The notes under the pieces are model-generated. The model searched no databases. It had not been told where the DNA came from and was given only the letters and a program-made list of their open reading frames with translations. From Thamnidium elegans (lineage: Eukaryota; Mucoromycota; Mucoromycetes; Mucorales; Mucoraceae), in assembly GCA_025201345.1 (NCBI GenBank), contig JAIXMG010000043.1:1-64000 (forward strand): 64,000 nucleotides of DNA, read 5' to 3'. Shown here piece by piece: positions 1 to 10,790 of this stretch. Both the position numbers and the translations under genes were made by a program. Numbering within the stretch: position 1 is the first letter of the stretch; each line of letters opens with the position of its first letter.

Positions 1-1697
1 TGGTGATGGTGATAACGATTTAGTTTCTATTGAGAAGGCTATCGAGGAAGCCAAGTCTGTTACTGATAAACCTACTCTTATCAAGGTTAAGACCACTATT
101 GGTATGTATATACACATTGTATTTTTTTTTTAAAGCTGTGTATTGATTTTTCTTGTAAATAGGTTATGGTTCTTTAAACCAAGGTGAAGAGAAGGTTCAT
201 GGTTCTCCTCTTTCTGGTAAACTTTTTTTTTCTTTTTTTATTTTTTTTTTTTTGTTGGGGTATTTGCATAAGATCGGATAGCTGACGCGATATGAATTTT
301 TTTTTTTTTTTAAATAGATGATGATATCAAGCAAGTTAAGGAAAAGTTCGGTTTCAACCCTGAACAAAAGTACTTTGTTCCTCAAGAAGTAAGATTACAT
401 ATATATATATATATATATTTTAAAAAAAGGGGGGGAAATATACTGATACTATTTTTTTATATAAAAAAAAGGTTTATGATTTATATGCTACTCGTGCTGA
501 ACAAGGTGCTGAAATCGAAGCTGCTTGGAACGCTTTGTTCGCTCAATACAAGACTGAATTCCCTGAGGAATCTGCCGAAATCGAACGTCGTTTCTCTGGT
601 AAGTTACCTGAAGGATGGGAAGCTGCTTTACCCCGTTTCACACCTGCCGACGCTGCCGTCGCTACCCGTAAGTTATCCGAAGGTGTTTTAACTTCTCTTT
701 CTGATGTTTTACCCGAATTATTGGGTGGTTCTGCTGATTTGACCGGTTCCAACTTGACTCGTTGGAAGAAGGCTGTTGATTTCCAACATCCTTCTACCGG
801 CCTTGGTGACTACTCTGGTCGTTATTTCCGTTATGGTGTTCGTGAACACGGTATGTTCGCCATCATGAATGGTTTGACCGCTTACGGTGGTAACATTCCT
901 TTCGGTGGTACTTTCTTAAACTTCCTTACGTAAGTCTTGATTAAGTGTAACATTAATCTAATCAGATTAAACTAATTTTTTTTTTCATTTACAGCTATGG
1001 TTGGGGTGCTGCTCGTCTTTCTGCTTTATCCCACCTTCGTGTCATCTATGTCATGACTCACGATTCTATTGGTCTCGGTGAAGATGGTCCTACTCATCAA
1101 CCTGTCGAGACTTTAGTCTTGACTCGTGCTACACCCAACATGTTGACTTTCCGTCCTGCTGATGGTAATGAGGTCTCTGGTACTTACTTGGTTGCTATTG
1201 AGAATCAACACCGTCCTTCCGTTATTGCTCTCTCTCGTCAAAACTTACCTCAATTGGAAGGCTCTTCTGTTGAAGCTGTTCGTCGTGGTGGTTATGTTCT
1301 TCAAGATGTCGAAGGTGCCAAGTTGATCTTGGTTGCCACTGGTTCTGAAGTCTCTTTGGCTGTTGAGACCGCTAAGGAATTAGCTGCTCAAGGTATCCCT
1401 ACTCGTGTTGTCTCTATGCCTTGTACTGAAATCTATGATGAACAACCTCAAGAATATAAGAACTCTGTCTTATCTGCTGGTATCCCTATTGTCTCTATTG
1501 AGGCTCTTGGTATCACTGGTTGGGAACGTTATGCTCATGCTCACGTCGGTATGAGAACTTTCGGTGCCTCTGCTCCTATCAAGGAATTGTATAACAAATT
1601 TGATATCACTGTTGATGCTACTATTGCTAAGGCTAAGAAGGTCATTGCTTACTATGAAAATGCTGGTTATGTTCCTCAAGTCGGTCTTGACTTTTAA
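1..1697 (+). CDS. TKL1: Transketolase, 5' end outside window
   Basis: Thiamine-diphosphate enzyme of the non-oxidative pentose phosphate pathway that moves two-carbon ketol units between sugar phosphates in the cytosol. Exons read 1-101, 163-216, 318-388, 472-929 and 995-1697 (TAA at 1695-1697), giving 461 residues. The family is about 680 residues, so roughly the first third lies upstream. Seen: DKPTLIKVKTTIGYGS from the end of the cofactor-binding domain, RYGVREHGMFAIMNGL with the conserved catalytic Glu of the REHGM segment, THDSIGLGEDGPTHQP, and the C-terminal domain ending GYVPQVGLDF. Codon choice is less AT-rich and more regular than in neighbours, as expected for a highly expressed gene. 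The acceptor of the third full intron follows an A-run rather than a pyrimidine tract. It is convergent with the glucosyltransferase gene, about 150 bp away. Confidence 0.96.
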
Positions 1698-1845
1698 GTA
1701 AATACATAACTTTTTTTAGTTAAAAAAAGAGAAAAAAAGAAGAGATACGTAAAGTACCTTTTTTTTTGTTTGTTTATACACGTAAAATTTATATAATAAA
1801 AAGATTAAAAAATCTATTACATTTTGATTTAATACAAAAATACAT

Positions 1846-4800
1846 TTATATACGTTGTTCTTTAGCAAATTCGAACTCTCTGTATATACTTTCTACTGCA
1901 TTACGAGGTCCATTTTCCTATTCCAAAATGATATATAAATAATAGTTTATAGAAAGAGATTTTTATGATTTGTTACCTTACGAATCATTTCGCCTACCCC
2001 TTGTGCTTTAGCAATCATAGTATGATTTTGTGTAATTGTAATCAAAGCATCTTTCAGAGAGTTCTTGGTTAATTTATTTAAACACAATCCTACACCAAGT
2101 TCTTCTAAACGTTGTCCCCAGAACCTTTGATCCCCAAAGAAAGGTTTTACGACAGTTGGTAACCCAGCACGTAACCCAGCAGCAGTTGTTCCTGCACCAC
2201 CATGATGTACTACTGCTTGAATTTGGGGAAACAACCAATCGTGTGGTACAGCATCGATATGATAAATAATACCAGGATATAAATCCAACAAGACTTCTTC
2301 TTCATTTGTTTTTTTACTTGTACTTCTTGTAGACCAACCTTTACAAATAATAGCTTTAACTCCTGATTTTAATACGGCTTCAACAATAGTTCGTGTGGTT
2401 TCCGCTGCATCAGGCACAATAATCGATCCAAATCCAATATAAACAATCGGTTGATCACCTTTTAAAAACTGAACTAGTGACGAATCTGGTTCCCAAGATT
2501 GATCTGAATTATCTAAAAACCAATAGCCAGTACAGTGAACAAAATCAGGCCAATCTTTGGGAGGGTGTACGACAATGGGACTGAATGAATAAATATAAGG
2601 AACCTTCCATAATTGAAGTTTATCAAGCGTAGTAGAAGGTAAGTGTAAAATTTTTCGTCGAAATCGATTAACATATCTAGTTGTACCTGTCCACAAAGCC
2701 ATATCGATCATAACGTAGGTCATGTCATTATAAATACGTCCACCTGCTGTTGCTTGCATAGCAAACGGATGAGGAAACTTTGTTGTCCTTGTAAATGGAA
2801 ATGGCATACTACGAAAGTAAGGAATTCCTAATTTTTCTGCCATGTGCACGCCAACCATAGCGCTAGGACTTTCTATCAGCACATCTGTACCTTTACATGC
2901 CTCATACGTAGATTCTAAAAGTGTTTCAAACCAGCTGTAAAACTAGTGGCCATAATAAATTGAGTGCCCCCTTTTTTTTTTGTGGAAACAGTTTTACTTA
3001 CAAATTTTGTGCCTTCTCTAATAAACGATACTGATAAAAAACTATTGTCAATACATAGTTTCTACAATAATATGTTAATAAATCACGCAAACATTTTCTG
3101 ATGTTAAAAAAACTTGCCATAAGATCGCCTGGATCTCCACCAACAGAACGAAATTCAATTCCATGATCTGTAATCCATTTTTCGTACTCGGGGTGAGTAG
3201 CAATTCGACACCTGTGTCCATCCTTTTGTAATTCTTTACATAGAGCTAAATAAGGTTGTACATCACCTCGAGACCCAATTGTTAAACAAGTAAAATGTAA
3301 AGGTCCTTCGGGTAAGTTGTACTTTTTAGTGGAAGTTGACGGGGTAGATGTGGAGTTTGAGAGTATAGGAGGTCCATCTATGTATTATATATATATATAT
3401 ATATATATAATGTAAAAAAACAGCAAGCTACAAATTTCCTTATTACCACTTACCAAAATCTATAGGAGGTTCGATATGTTCTGGCCTATCTAAAATAACA
3501 CTGCTCATAGAAAACGCGCCTATCCTTGAATCATTGGAATAAATAGAACTAAAAAAAATATCAAAAAGATTAACTGTAAAGAAGAAAAAAAAAACGCAAG
3601 CTTTATAATATTTACCTTCCATCAAAAATAGATTGATTTTCATATTTTAATGAACACACAGCAAAACAATAATCTCTTGTCTCCATTGAAGAGAAATCCA
3701 AATAAATTGGATCTGTAATATTCTTAACAATAAGAGTAATACCATGAAGTAAATAATAACTTTTAGATTTAGGTTTATCTACTTGAATTACGTCTGACCA
3801 AGGAACAATCAATTTTTGTTGACCTGCTAAAATTTTTGAGTGAAAGCAAAAGTATCTATCGGTAACGTATATTTTGCCAGGATAAGGAATTGTTCTCCAA
3901 AAAGATGCTTTAAAAGCTATTAAAAAAAAAGGAGTTATATATTTATACATTTTTTTTTTTAAGAAAAAAAGGAAGGTTTACCTGCTTCCACTTGCTCTGT
4001 TTTAAGTAGCATGGGAAAATTAGCATTCAAATGTTCATTCATTGTGAGTTGCTCTTCACCCAAAGACATATCTACGCTATCCAACATACTCTCCTCTTGA
4101 TCATCTACTTGGTTCATATTTAAAGTATGAATTTGTCTATTGACCTCGCCCTCTTGTAAAACTTGTTTCAATTCGTTTGTCATTTTTATGTTTGTCCACA
4201 CGGGACCCTTTGGATGTCTATGTTGGTTTTCATTCATATGTTGTTGATTAAAATAAAAGTCTCCACTTGGAGTTAATTTATGCCAGGTTCTGGTTCCGCC
4301 TGATATCAGTCTATTTCCTATACTTGTGGATCGATTACGTCTTTCTATTTGAGGTGGCGTTAACGATATATCTCCACTTTGATTTGAATGAACGGTTGTA
4401 TCTGCAGTATACATGTCATTTGTGTCTTTTCGACTATTGTTACGATAAAATGGATAGATATGATTTCGTAACATACTAAGTGAATTACTCTTACTTCTAC
4501 CTGGTTGAGGTTGCGGTAAGACTTGATGTTTAATTGCATCTGAAACAACACGAGGGATCTTTGATAAACTATTAAAGGTACCAGAATGAGGTCGTGTCGT
4601 TTGATATTTGGATTGGTCATCACTAGTAGGGGATGATTCTTCAGCGGATGACAATGCATCGGATGATGATGAATTTGTATCTACAGTTACATTTGGCTCA
4701 GATGTTGTCCAGTTAAAGAAAATAGAGTTCCTCTTTTGTTTCTTTGTTGAGTTGGGAGGAGACGTAGATAATATAGGGTCTTTGTTATTGTGGGGTATTA

Positions 4801-5871
4801 AAGGCATCTTTATAGATGAGAATAAATTAGAGCGCTGTTGATTGGTATTTACATCTTGGGTTTCATATTCTGTGTTATCCGAAAGTACTTCCTCTTCTTC
4901 CTCTTCTTGAGTCATAGCTGGTGTTGTACTATTGTTTTGAAATAACCCAGTGACGCTCAATAATTTTCCCATCAGCATCGTAGGCAAAGCTGCCGGAGAA
5001 ACATTCTCAAGAAAGGTATCAAAACTAAGAAAACTGGTACTGTTACTAATTTGTTTGGCGTTAGAGGGTGTAGAAAGAGGTCTTTTCTTTTCATTGCTTA
5101 GCGTTACTACGGCAATCGGAACATGTGATCTCCATACGGTCATAATTTCATTAAACACCAATTCAATATCTGGAAAGAAAGCAAAATAATACTTTTTTTT
5201 TTTTTTTTTTTTTTTTCGTTATTGGTTAATATATTTGAGTAATAAAATAAATTTATAACTACGTACATCTTCTTCTTCAGCAACATCATCTACAAATTTA
5301 ATTTTAATATTGCTGGCAAATTCGAATACCGAGGGTTTTTCCACAAGTGATATCTTTGTGAACGGTAACACAATGCGAACACTATTTCCGGAATGTTGTG
5401 CGACAAATACACCTTTACGCAGTTCATCCATCCATTCTTTCTGGGATAATTCGGAGTCGGCAATGATAGTATAATTGTGTGAATCAGCAGTATATAATCG
5501 TATACCATATTTCTTGAGTCTAGAAGGTTCAATCTTTGTAATGTATTTCAAGTCAATACTGTTTAATGGTGAATACTTTGACTCGGCCGAACTATACCAA
5601 GATAAGACATGGTTTTTTAGCTCGAAAAAGTAACGATACGTACGAGGCGAAGTAATATGATTTTTTTTGCTAAGGTATCCAGATTTATGAGGCCCTTTCT
5701 AAAAAAAATTATTATAAATATAATTAGTCATACTCTTTTTTGTTATTCGGCACATATCCTTACTTTTTTCGCTGGTAACGAAGCATAAAAGCAAATGTGA
5801 TTGTTTGTGATATACATCCAGCCAGGTATTGTAACCAATCGGATAAGGTAACAAGGGAATTCTATTTGACC

Positions 5872-5909
<38 letters not shown>

Positions 5910-6385
5910 TATGCTTTTTTTGTTTCTTTTAATGTGTCTTTTTTTTTTTTACCATTGACAAGAATTTCGGTATCTGGTAACTCAAAAACAGTTTTTATTT
6001 TATCTTGTACAACTCCTTTTTTTGAAGTATCCATATCGCCGATATCATCTATAGTGATTGTATTTTCTTCTTCTGCTGGAATTGGACTACATTCAATTGA
6101 CATTTCTGTTAGGCTTCGTGTCAGTGTATAAATGGGACGTGTGTTGGGAGGACTGTCGGAGATGGTATCGACTTCTATATGCAAAAAAATATTTTAGTAC
6201 TAGTTTAAAAAAAAAAAGAGTCTCATAGTATATACCATTGGATACAATTGTCTGTTCAGTTTGTACCTAACAAGTAACGAAGTAAAACGTTTGAGAAGGG
6301 GTAAAATAAGATAAATTCTACGTGTTATGCTTACAGCTTTATCTTTTCCTGTATAATTTGACTGTCCTTCTCTAACGTCAGACAT
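1846..6385 (-). CDS. ATG26: Sterol 3-beta-glucosyltransferase (Atg26/UGT51 type)
   Basis: Transfers glucose from UDP-glucose to the 3-OH of membrane sterols. Twelve exons (6385-6335, 6266-6236, 6174-5953, 5861-5764, 5698-5267, 5191-3982, 3916-3616, 3548-3454, 3377-3118, 3061-3002, 2942-1977, 1917-1846) give 1265 residues with consistent phase. Order: acidic N-terminus; first GRAM domain from about residue 102, split by a PH domain (about 137-245, start KSGYLSKK); a Ser/Asn-rich disordered stretch (about 300-680); second GRAM (about 682-782, [18 protein letters not shown]); GT28/GT1 catalytic region from about 840 ([38 protein letters not shown] nucleotide-sugar motif). GRAM-PH-GRAM-GT is diagnostic of Atg26-type enzymes; yeast Atg26 is about 1200 residues. 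Intron 9 is GC-AG. Intron 5 ends after a long A-run; the downstream residues [11 protein letters not shown] support that acceptor. The first two small exons and the start are the least certain part. Confidence 0.93.
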
Positions 6386-7523
6386 AATTGTGTGTTCTAT
6401 TGGTATTTTTTTTAAAAGTATAATTAAAAAGGTATATAAAAAGAGAGAAAAAGAAGAAGAATAACAATAATAAAAAAGACAATTATATAGTAAAACAGGA
6501 TCGGTTTTACTATCGGGTCCCAAAATGACGTAAAACAATTACATGCGTTTTTTTTTAACAGCGCTCAATCTGACACTTTTTACCAAGCCTTTATTGACAA
6601 GAAATACTTGGTAACTCGTATCTCATAAAAAAGTTAAAAAAATATTCTGTCATTAAACTATCTTTAAAGGAGCAAGTACTGGGAACTGGCTATCTTGGTA
6701 AGTACTTTCAATTTACTCAAGATCCTGTACTTTTCAAGATACTCTTATGATATATATAGGAGAGAAAAGTAACTACATTTTAATACAAGTAACTTCAGAT
6801 GTAAATTATTCGTCACTTTTGGGGGAAAGATAGTCCGAAAATAATAATATAAAAAAATACTACTACCTTTGAGACCATGTCTAATAGCGAATTATTAAAA
6901 AAAAGAGTGGTTTAAGGTATAAATCACAAAAATAAGAAAAAATAGGATTTAATCGCGGCTATCTACAATGTCTTATTATTAGACCTAGATGATATGGATA
7001 TTGTACGAGATATAGATTATCAACCGTGTCCCTTTTACCTTGAAAGCCATCATTAGACACACCAACTGCTGACTACGATAGCTATCCACTACACTCCTTA
7101 TTATTTTATGTTGGTACCTGATAAGGTGATAACATACAAATTAATCATACATTATTATTTTCTGGTGGATGAACAATCGGTCTTTTTTAGCTCCAATTTA
7201 TAGTTGTATTTTTCCTGGGATCATTAAGCGCTGAATTAGAAAGATGAACGGCTGTAAAAGAAACCAATGATGGCCATACCAAATATTAAAACATAAATAA
7301 ATTTTAGCATTCATTAGTTGTATATTTCAGTAACTTATACTTAAAATTAGAAGTTTTTTGATTAAAGTTTTATTATCAAGTTTCTTAATTCAAAGATGCT
7401 ACATCATATGCTTAATTGTTTTTGCTTACCGTTATTTATCGGAATAGTATAATATTATTTCCACGGTATTTTAGGAGAAGATGCATAAATTCCATGTATA
7501 TATTAACTACTTTCATGCTGTAA
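6386..7523. other. Intergenic and element margin, no supported gene
   Basis: AT-rich sequence between the glucosyltransferase start and the first recognisable coding remnant of the element. It may include the 3' end of that decayed element on the minus strand, but I could not find a convincing zinc ribbon or RuvC-III motif here. A short plus-strand open stretch near 6560-6628 looks protein-like but has no context. Confidence 0.4.
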
Positions 7524-8418
7524 TTATTCTGAAACAGCGGCACGAGTAAACATTTCTGCATTAGTTCCTATCATATTGACATGACACGTAAGTTTTTTGT
7601 TTACTGTCATACCGATAGGTACAAACTTTTTCATCGTAAATACACGAGTTTCAGTCATGCTTACTAGATCATTGTCAGTTCCTCCAAAGTGAGTGTCTTG
7701 TGAAAATAGTAAGTCATCGCTTAAAATAACGCCATCTGCTTTTTGTAAACAAAATATGTTGGTACGATTGATTTCAAGTTTTCTTCTACCGTCATTTCCT
7801 TTCCGAACAATATGTCTCGACAAGTACAACTCTCGGCGCTTCTTTTGCAACTGGTATTTAATATCAGCAATCATATTATTCGTATCTTGTCTACTTTGCT
7901 TTTTATTTTTGATATCATTGTACGGTTTATCCTTATTACTTTGGCCTTTCCACCCGTTTCTGAGGTAATAGAGTTTATTTTCTAGTATAACCTTGCTTAT
8001 TTTCTTGCAAAGCTATTTATATCTAAGGTCGAAGGTCTTTATCTCGTCAAGAAAAACGGTCTGGTCTCTTTCAGTGACTTGTTGTACTTGTTGGTTTACT
8101 TGAAGTCCTTTGTTTACCTGAATAATTGACGAGAATGAAGCATTATTCTTTCTGAGCATTTCATTTAAACGAACCGTTTTTAAACCAGGTAGAATAATCA
8201 TACTATAAGCAAAGTTTCTCCCGGAAGATTTTGCTTTTGTTTAATTCGTTGTATATTAAAGAAAGAGTTAAAACCAGAGTCTTTGTTTTCAGCTGCAACT
8301 TTAAACATAATTTTTTTGATTATTGAAGTCGTACATATCTAATCTGTTGTCCTTCTTAATTTTTATTGGGAACAGAATAAGGAAAATATGGAACTAGAGC
8401 CGCAAATTCAAATGATTT
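7524..8418 (-). pseudogene. Family A element ORF, C-terminal block with RuvC-I-like motif
   Basis: Begins KSFEFAALVPYFPYSVP, then after frameshifts GFNSFFNIQRIKQKQNL, MIILPGLKTVRLNEML, a Gln-rich linker, a Lys/Arg-rich stretch (YQLQKKRRELYLSR) and LLFSQDTHFGGTDNDLVS followed by MTET. The GTDN segment with its Asp is where RuvC-I would sit in a Fanzor-like nuclease. The reading then runs to TRAAVSE and a stop at 7524. Downstream RuvC-II/III and zinc-ribbon motifs are not recognisable, so the copy is either truncated or too decayed to read. Confidence 0.5.
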
Positions 8419-9418
8419 TAAGAACCATTACAAATCATTGTTCAATCAAAGCCACTTACAATTAATACAATCATCGTATTTCGGTCCTCGAGGAGCTCAG
8501 GCTACATCTTTACCGAAAAACCCTATACACAAAGCTTTGCTTGATACTATTCCACAACGACAAGGTTTTCGGTCAGATTTGGATGCAGTTATCATGAAAA
8601 GTGTATTATCCAAATATATGGTTAATTTTAGTAATATGTGAAGCTCTATTACACGATTTAAAAAATTATTCAATCATCTCATACAAGTTTTACTACGCCT
8701 TCACCTTGCTCCCTCTGGGGAAGAAAAAAAAAGAGACTATGCATCGCAGAAAAGCTAAGCGAAAAATCAAAACGCAAAGGAAAAGGAAAAGCAGAAACTG
8801 ATAATGTCGATCTCATCAAGAAAAATAAATGGTACCAACGGGCAGAATCCTGCTTAAATAGGATTCAAACTTATGACGCTATTTTAAAAAATGAAGTATG
8901 TATTGCTTTACCTGCATACATATGAATACAAATTAACGCTTTCTTTGTTTTTATAGAAGAAACTATCTTTTGGTCAAAGTAAAAAAAAAACGGTCAAGAC
9001 GTATGATGCTCTTGGGTTGGAGATTTTAGTAGATAGTCTTCTTGCTGTCGCTGAAGTACTTATGACTGTAGACGATAAACAAAATGAAGGTACTGATACT
9101 TCAAGATGAATAATACAAGTTTTGGTTGCCGTTATAAGGAATGCAATATTCAAACATCACAATAATACTATTATCGAGGCCAACATAAGGGAGCTTCTTT
9201 TAGGTATTACGGGCTTAGAAATAAGGAAACATCTCTTAGTTTACAATTGTATTATGCCTTATGTTCCTTTCAAAGAAAACTGGTCCGTGTTAGCATACCA
9301 ACTACCGTTAATTTTAATCGCTAATGATATCCTGCGGATATCAGGATACAACAAGTTTCGTATCAAAGTCACTCCATTGACTATGCCAGGAAAACTGAAT
9401 GCTTTATATCTTGATACT
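8419..9418 (+). pseudogene. Family A element ORF, inverted middle block
   Basis: Plus-strand reading starts KNHYKSLFNQSHLQLI, continues SSYFGPRGAQATSLPK and LSKYMVNFSNM, then hits TGA at 8639-8641 where the related copy at 15.9 kb has Trp (IWS). Downstream segments are LIQVLLRLHLAPS, then RAESCLNRIQTYDAIL, an intron-like GTATGT..AG around 8896-8957, TYDALGLEILVDSLL, a stop near 9107, and VLAYQLPLILIANDIL ending NALYLDT. The LSKY..NF...WS...LL.IHLAP pattern is shared with both copies at 14-16 kb, which shows common descent. The block is in the opposite orientation to the rest of its own ORF. Confidence 0.6.
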
Positions 9419-10205
9419 CCTTGATAGTGGTGGTGCTACGTATCTATTTTCATGTGATAACATAAAATCAGCGAGAAGGATACCTTGAAAAGAAAAGCCT
9501 TGAGCTTTTTGAATGATTATATTCCCGTCTTCAGCAATAATAAAGGAATGATATTTAAATATAATCATCAACTTGTATAATGTCAAACCAAAAGACGTTA
9601 TATAGTCTGGAGATTGCTCCATAGTTCTTGACAATCTATCCATAAAAGCAGATTTTAGTATATAACTTAAATCCCGTCTAATAATCGAATTGAAAGGAAA
9701 GCCGAACAATTGGTAGGTATTCGTCAAACTAACAGCTGGAGCTGGAGCTGGATCAGCTTCGTCTGCCGACATTTGTTCTTCTTGCTTTTCTCTTTCTTGC
9801 GCAACAATAGTATCAAAATCACTGTTAATAAATCTTCTCCAAAAAACGATGCTATTTGTTTTATGACGCTTCTTATACTTCGTAGGAATTTTTGTATTGT
9901 TGTCGCTGGTAGATTGCCAGACTGCTCCGCATTGGTGACAGTTTCTTTCTCTGACTGCTTCATGGGTGCACAGCCCTTCTTTAAACCTGCTATGTCACCA
10001 CCTTCTTTGGTACACTTTTGAATATTTCTCTCCAATCTTCTTCGCATTTCCTCCTTTAATATCTGATTAAATCATCCTCGTTAATTTCACTAGCATGTCT
10101 TTTTCTTTGCCTACTACTGATCGTTGGCGAACGGTTAATTGGTCCGCTATCACGATAGTAAAACCTTTGCCTTTTTTGTTTATGAGACGATATCTTGTTT
10201 AGATA
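9404..10205 (-). pseudogene. Family A element ORF, N-terminal block
   Basis: Reads RHASEINEDDLIRY, then after a frameshift MRRRLERNIQKCTKEGGD and KSGNLPATT-like text (here EQSGNLPATTIQKF), a second frameshift near 9870, then MSADEADPAPAPAVSLTN and on to SHENRYVAPPLSRSIK. At least two frameshifts break it. It stops being colinear at the inverted repeat at 9410-9418, where the strand of the coding sequence switches. The function of this region is not known to me; it is rich in charged and helical sequence. No initiator is clearly defined, so 10205 is approximate. Confidence 0.6.
9410..9418. repeat. 9-bp inverted repeat at inversion breakpoint
   Basis: CTTGATACT at 9410-9418 serves both as the end of the plus-strand block (codons for LDT) and, reversed as AGTATCAAG, as the end of the minus-strand N-terminal block (codons for SIK). 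The other breakpoint near 8418-8423 retains only TAAG, as if a few bases were lost. Confidence 0.5.
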
Positions 10206-10790
10206 TGTTGAAAATAAAAAAAAAAGAGTCTCGGGGGGGGGGGAGTTGAAGATTATTTTTTTAAAAAAAAAAAGTTAAATCAATTATGTGATAAAATATT
10301 TCTTGCGACTTTTCGCTTTAAGCGATAAAAATTGATAAATATAGGAAAAGTAAGAGAGTAAATATATTAAATTTAAGAGGAAAGATGTCTATATGCTTAT
10401 TTTTATAAGTTTATCCATTGATACGCCTAATTCAAGATGTCTTATTTCGAGTATGTTTACTGCTTCCTCGTAGCATATTCTTCTTTCGTTTGCTATTTTT
10501 TCTTATTTATTTGTTTAAAACTAAACAAGTACTATAAAACTTAGATTCAGTTCGATTTTTCTCGGCCTTTCTGTAAGTTCTTCCTACAATGTCTTCACTA
10601 CAGGGAAGCCAGAAACAAAAAATAACTTTTTTTTTTTCATCGCCCAAAAAATACTTTAGTCTGAGGATGGAGATGAGTTTTTATATTTGGTATGTTTAAA
10701 CCCATTTATTAGTATTTAAAAAGAAATGGGAACTTTATATAATATTTTACATAAAAAAAATCTAAAAGGTACTTTTTTTTTCTTTGATTA
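10206..10790. other. Intergenic, possible tiny spliced plus-strand ORF
   Basis: No recognised gene. A plus-strand ATG at 10437 can be spliced (donor GTATGT at 10451, acceptor near 10544; donor GTAAGT near 10573, acceptor near 10655) into a short peptide MSYFEFSSIFLGLSSEDGDE that continues to a stop about 10715. The splice signals are good, but the product of about 33 residues matches nothing I know. Confidence 0.25.

Larger units (their letters stand above)
7524..10205 (-). mobile_element. Decayed Fanzor/TnpB-like element, family A, with internal inversion
   Basis: One long ORF can be recognised in three blocks. The N-terminal block is on the minus strand (10205-9404), the middle block is flipped onto the plus strand (8419-9418), and the C-terminal block is again on minus (8418-7524). 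The blocks are colinear with a single protein once the middle is turned round: SRSIK continues as NHYKSLFNQ, and NALYLDT continues as KSFEFA. All three blocks carry stops and frameshifts. Homologous N-terminal blocks occur at 13.7-16.1 kb. Assignment to a Fanzor-like (eukaryotic TnpB homologue) family rests on the HFGGTDNDLVSM motif, which resembles RuvC-I, and on my memory of large multicopy Mucorales ORFs with the same order of segments. No terminal repeats or target-site duplication were identified. Mobile origin is well supported; the nuclease family is inference. Confidence 0.6.

Noticed and set aside
2943..3001. Use of the CAG acceptor next to CTGGTTTGAAAC in the sterol glucosyltransferase gene
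   Set aside because: It shifts the frame into a stop; the CTAG acceptor upstream gives [14 protein letters not shown] in frame.
6550..6720. Plus-strand exon-like readings (QSDTFYQAFIDKKYLVTRIS and a second short stretch)
   Set aside because: No start, no recognisable family and immediately beside decayed element sequence; too short to support.
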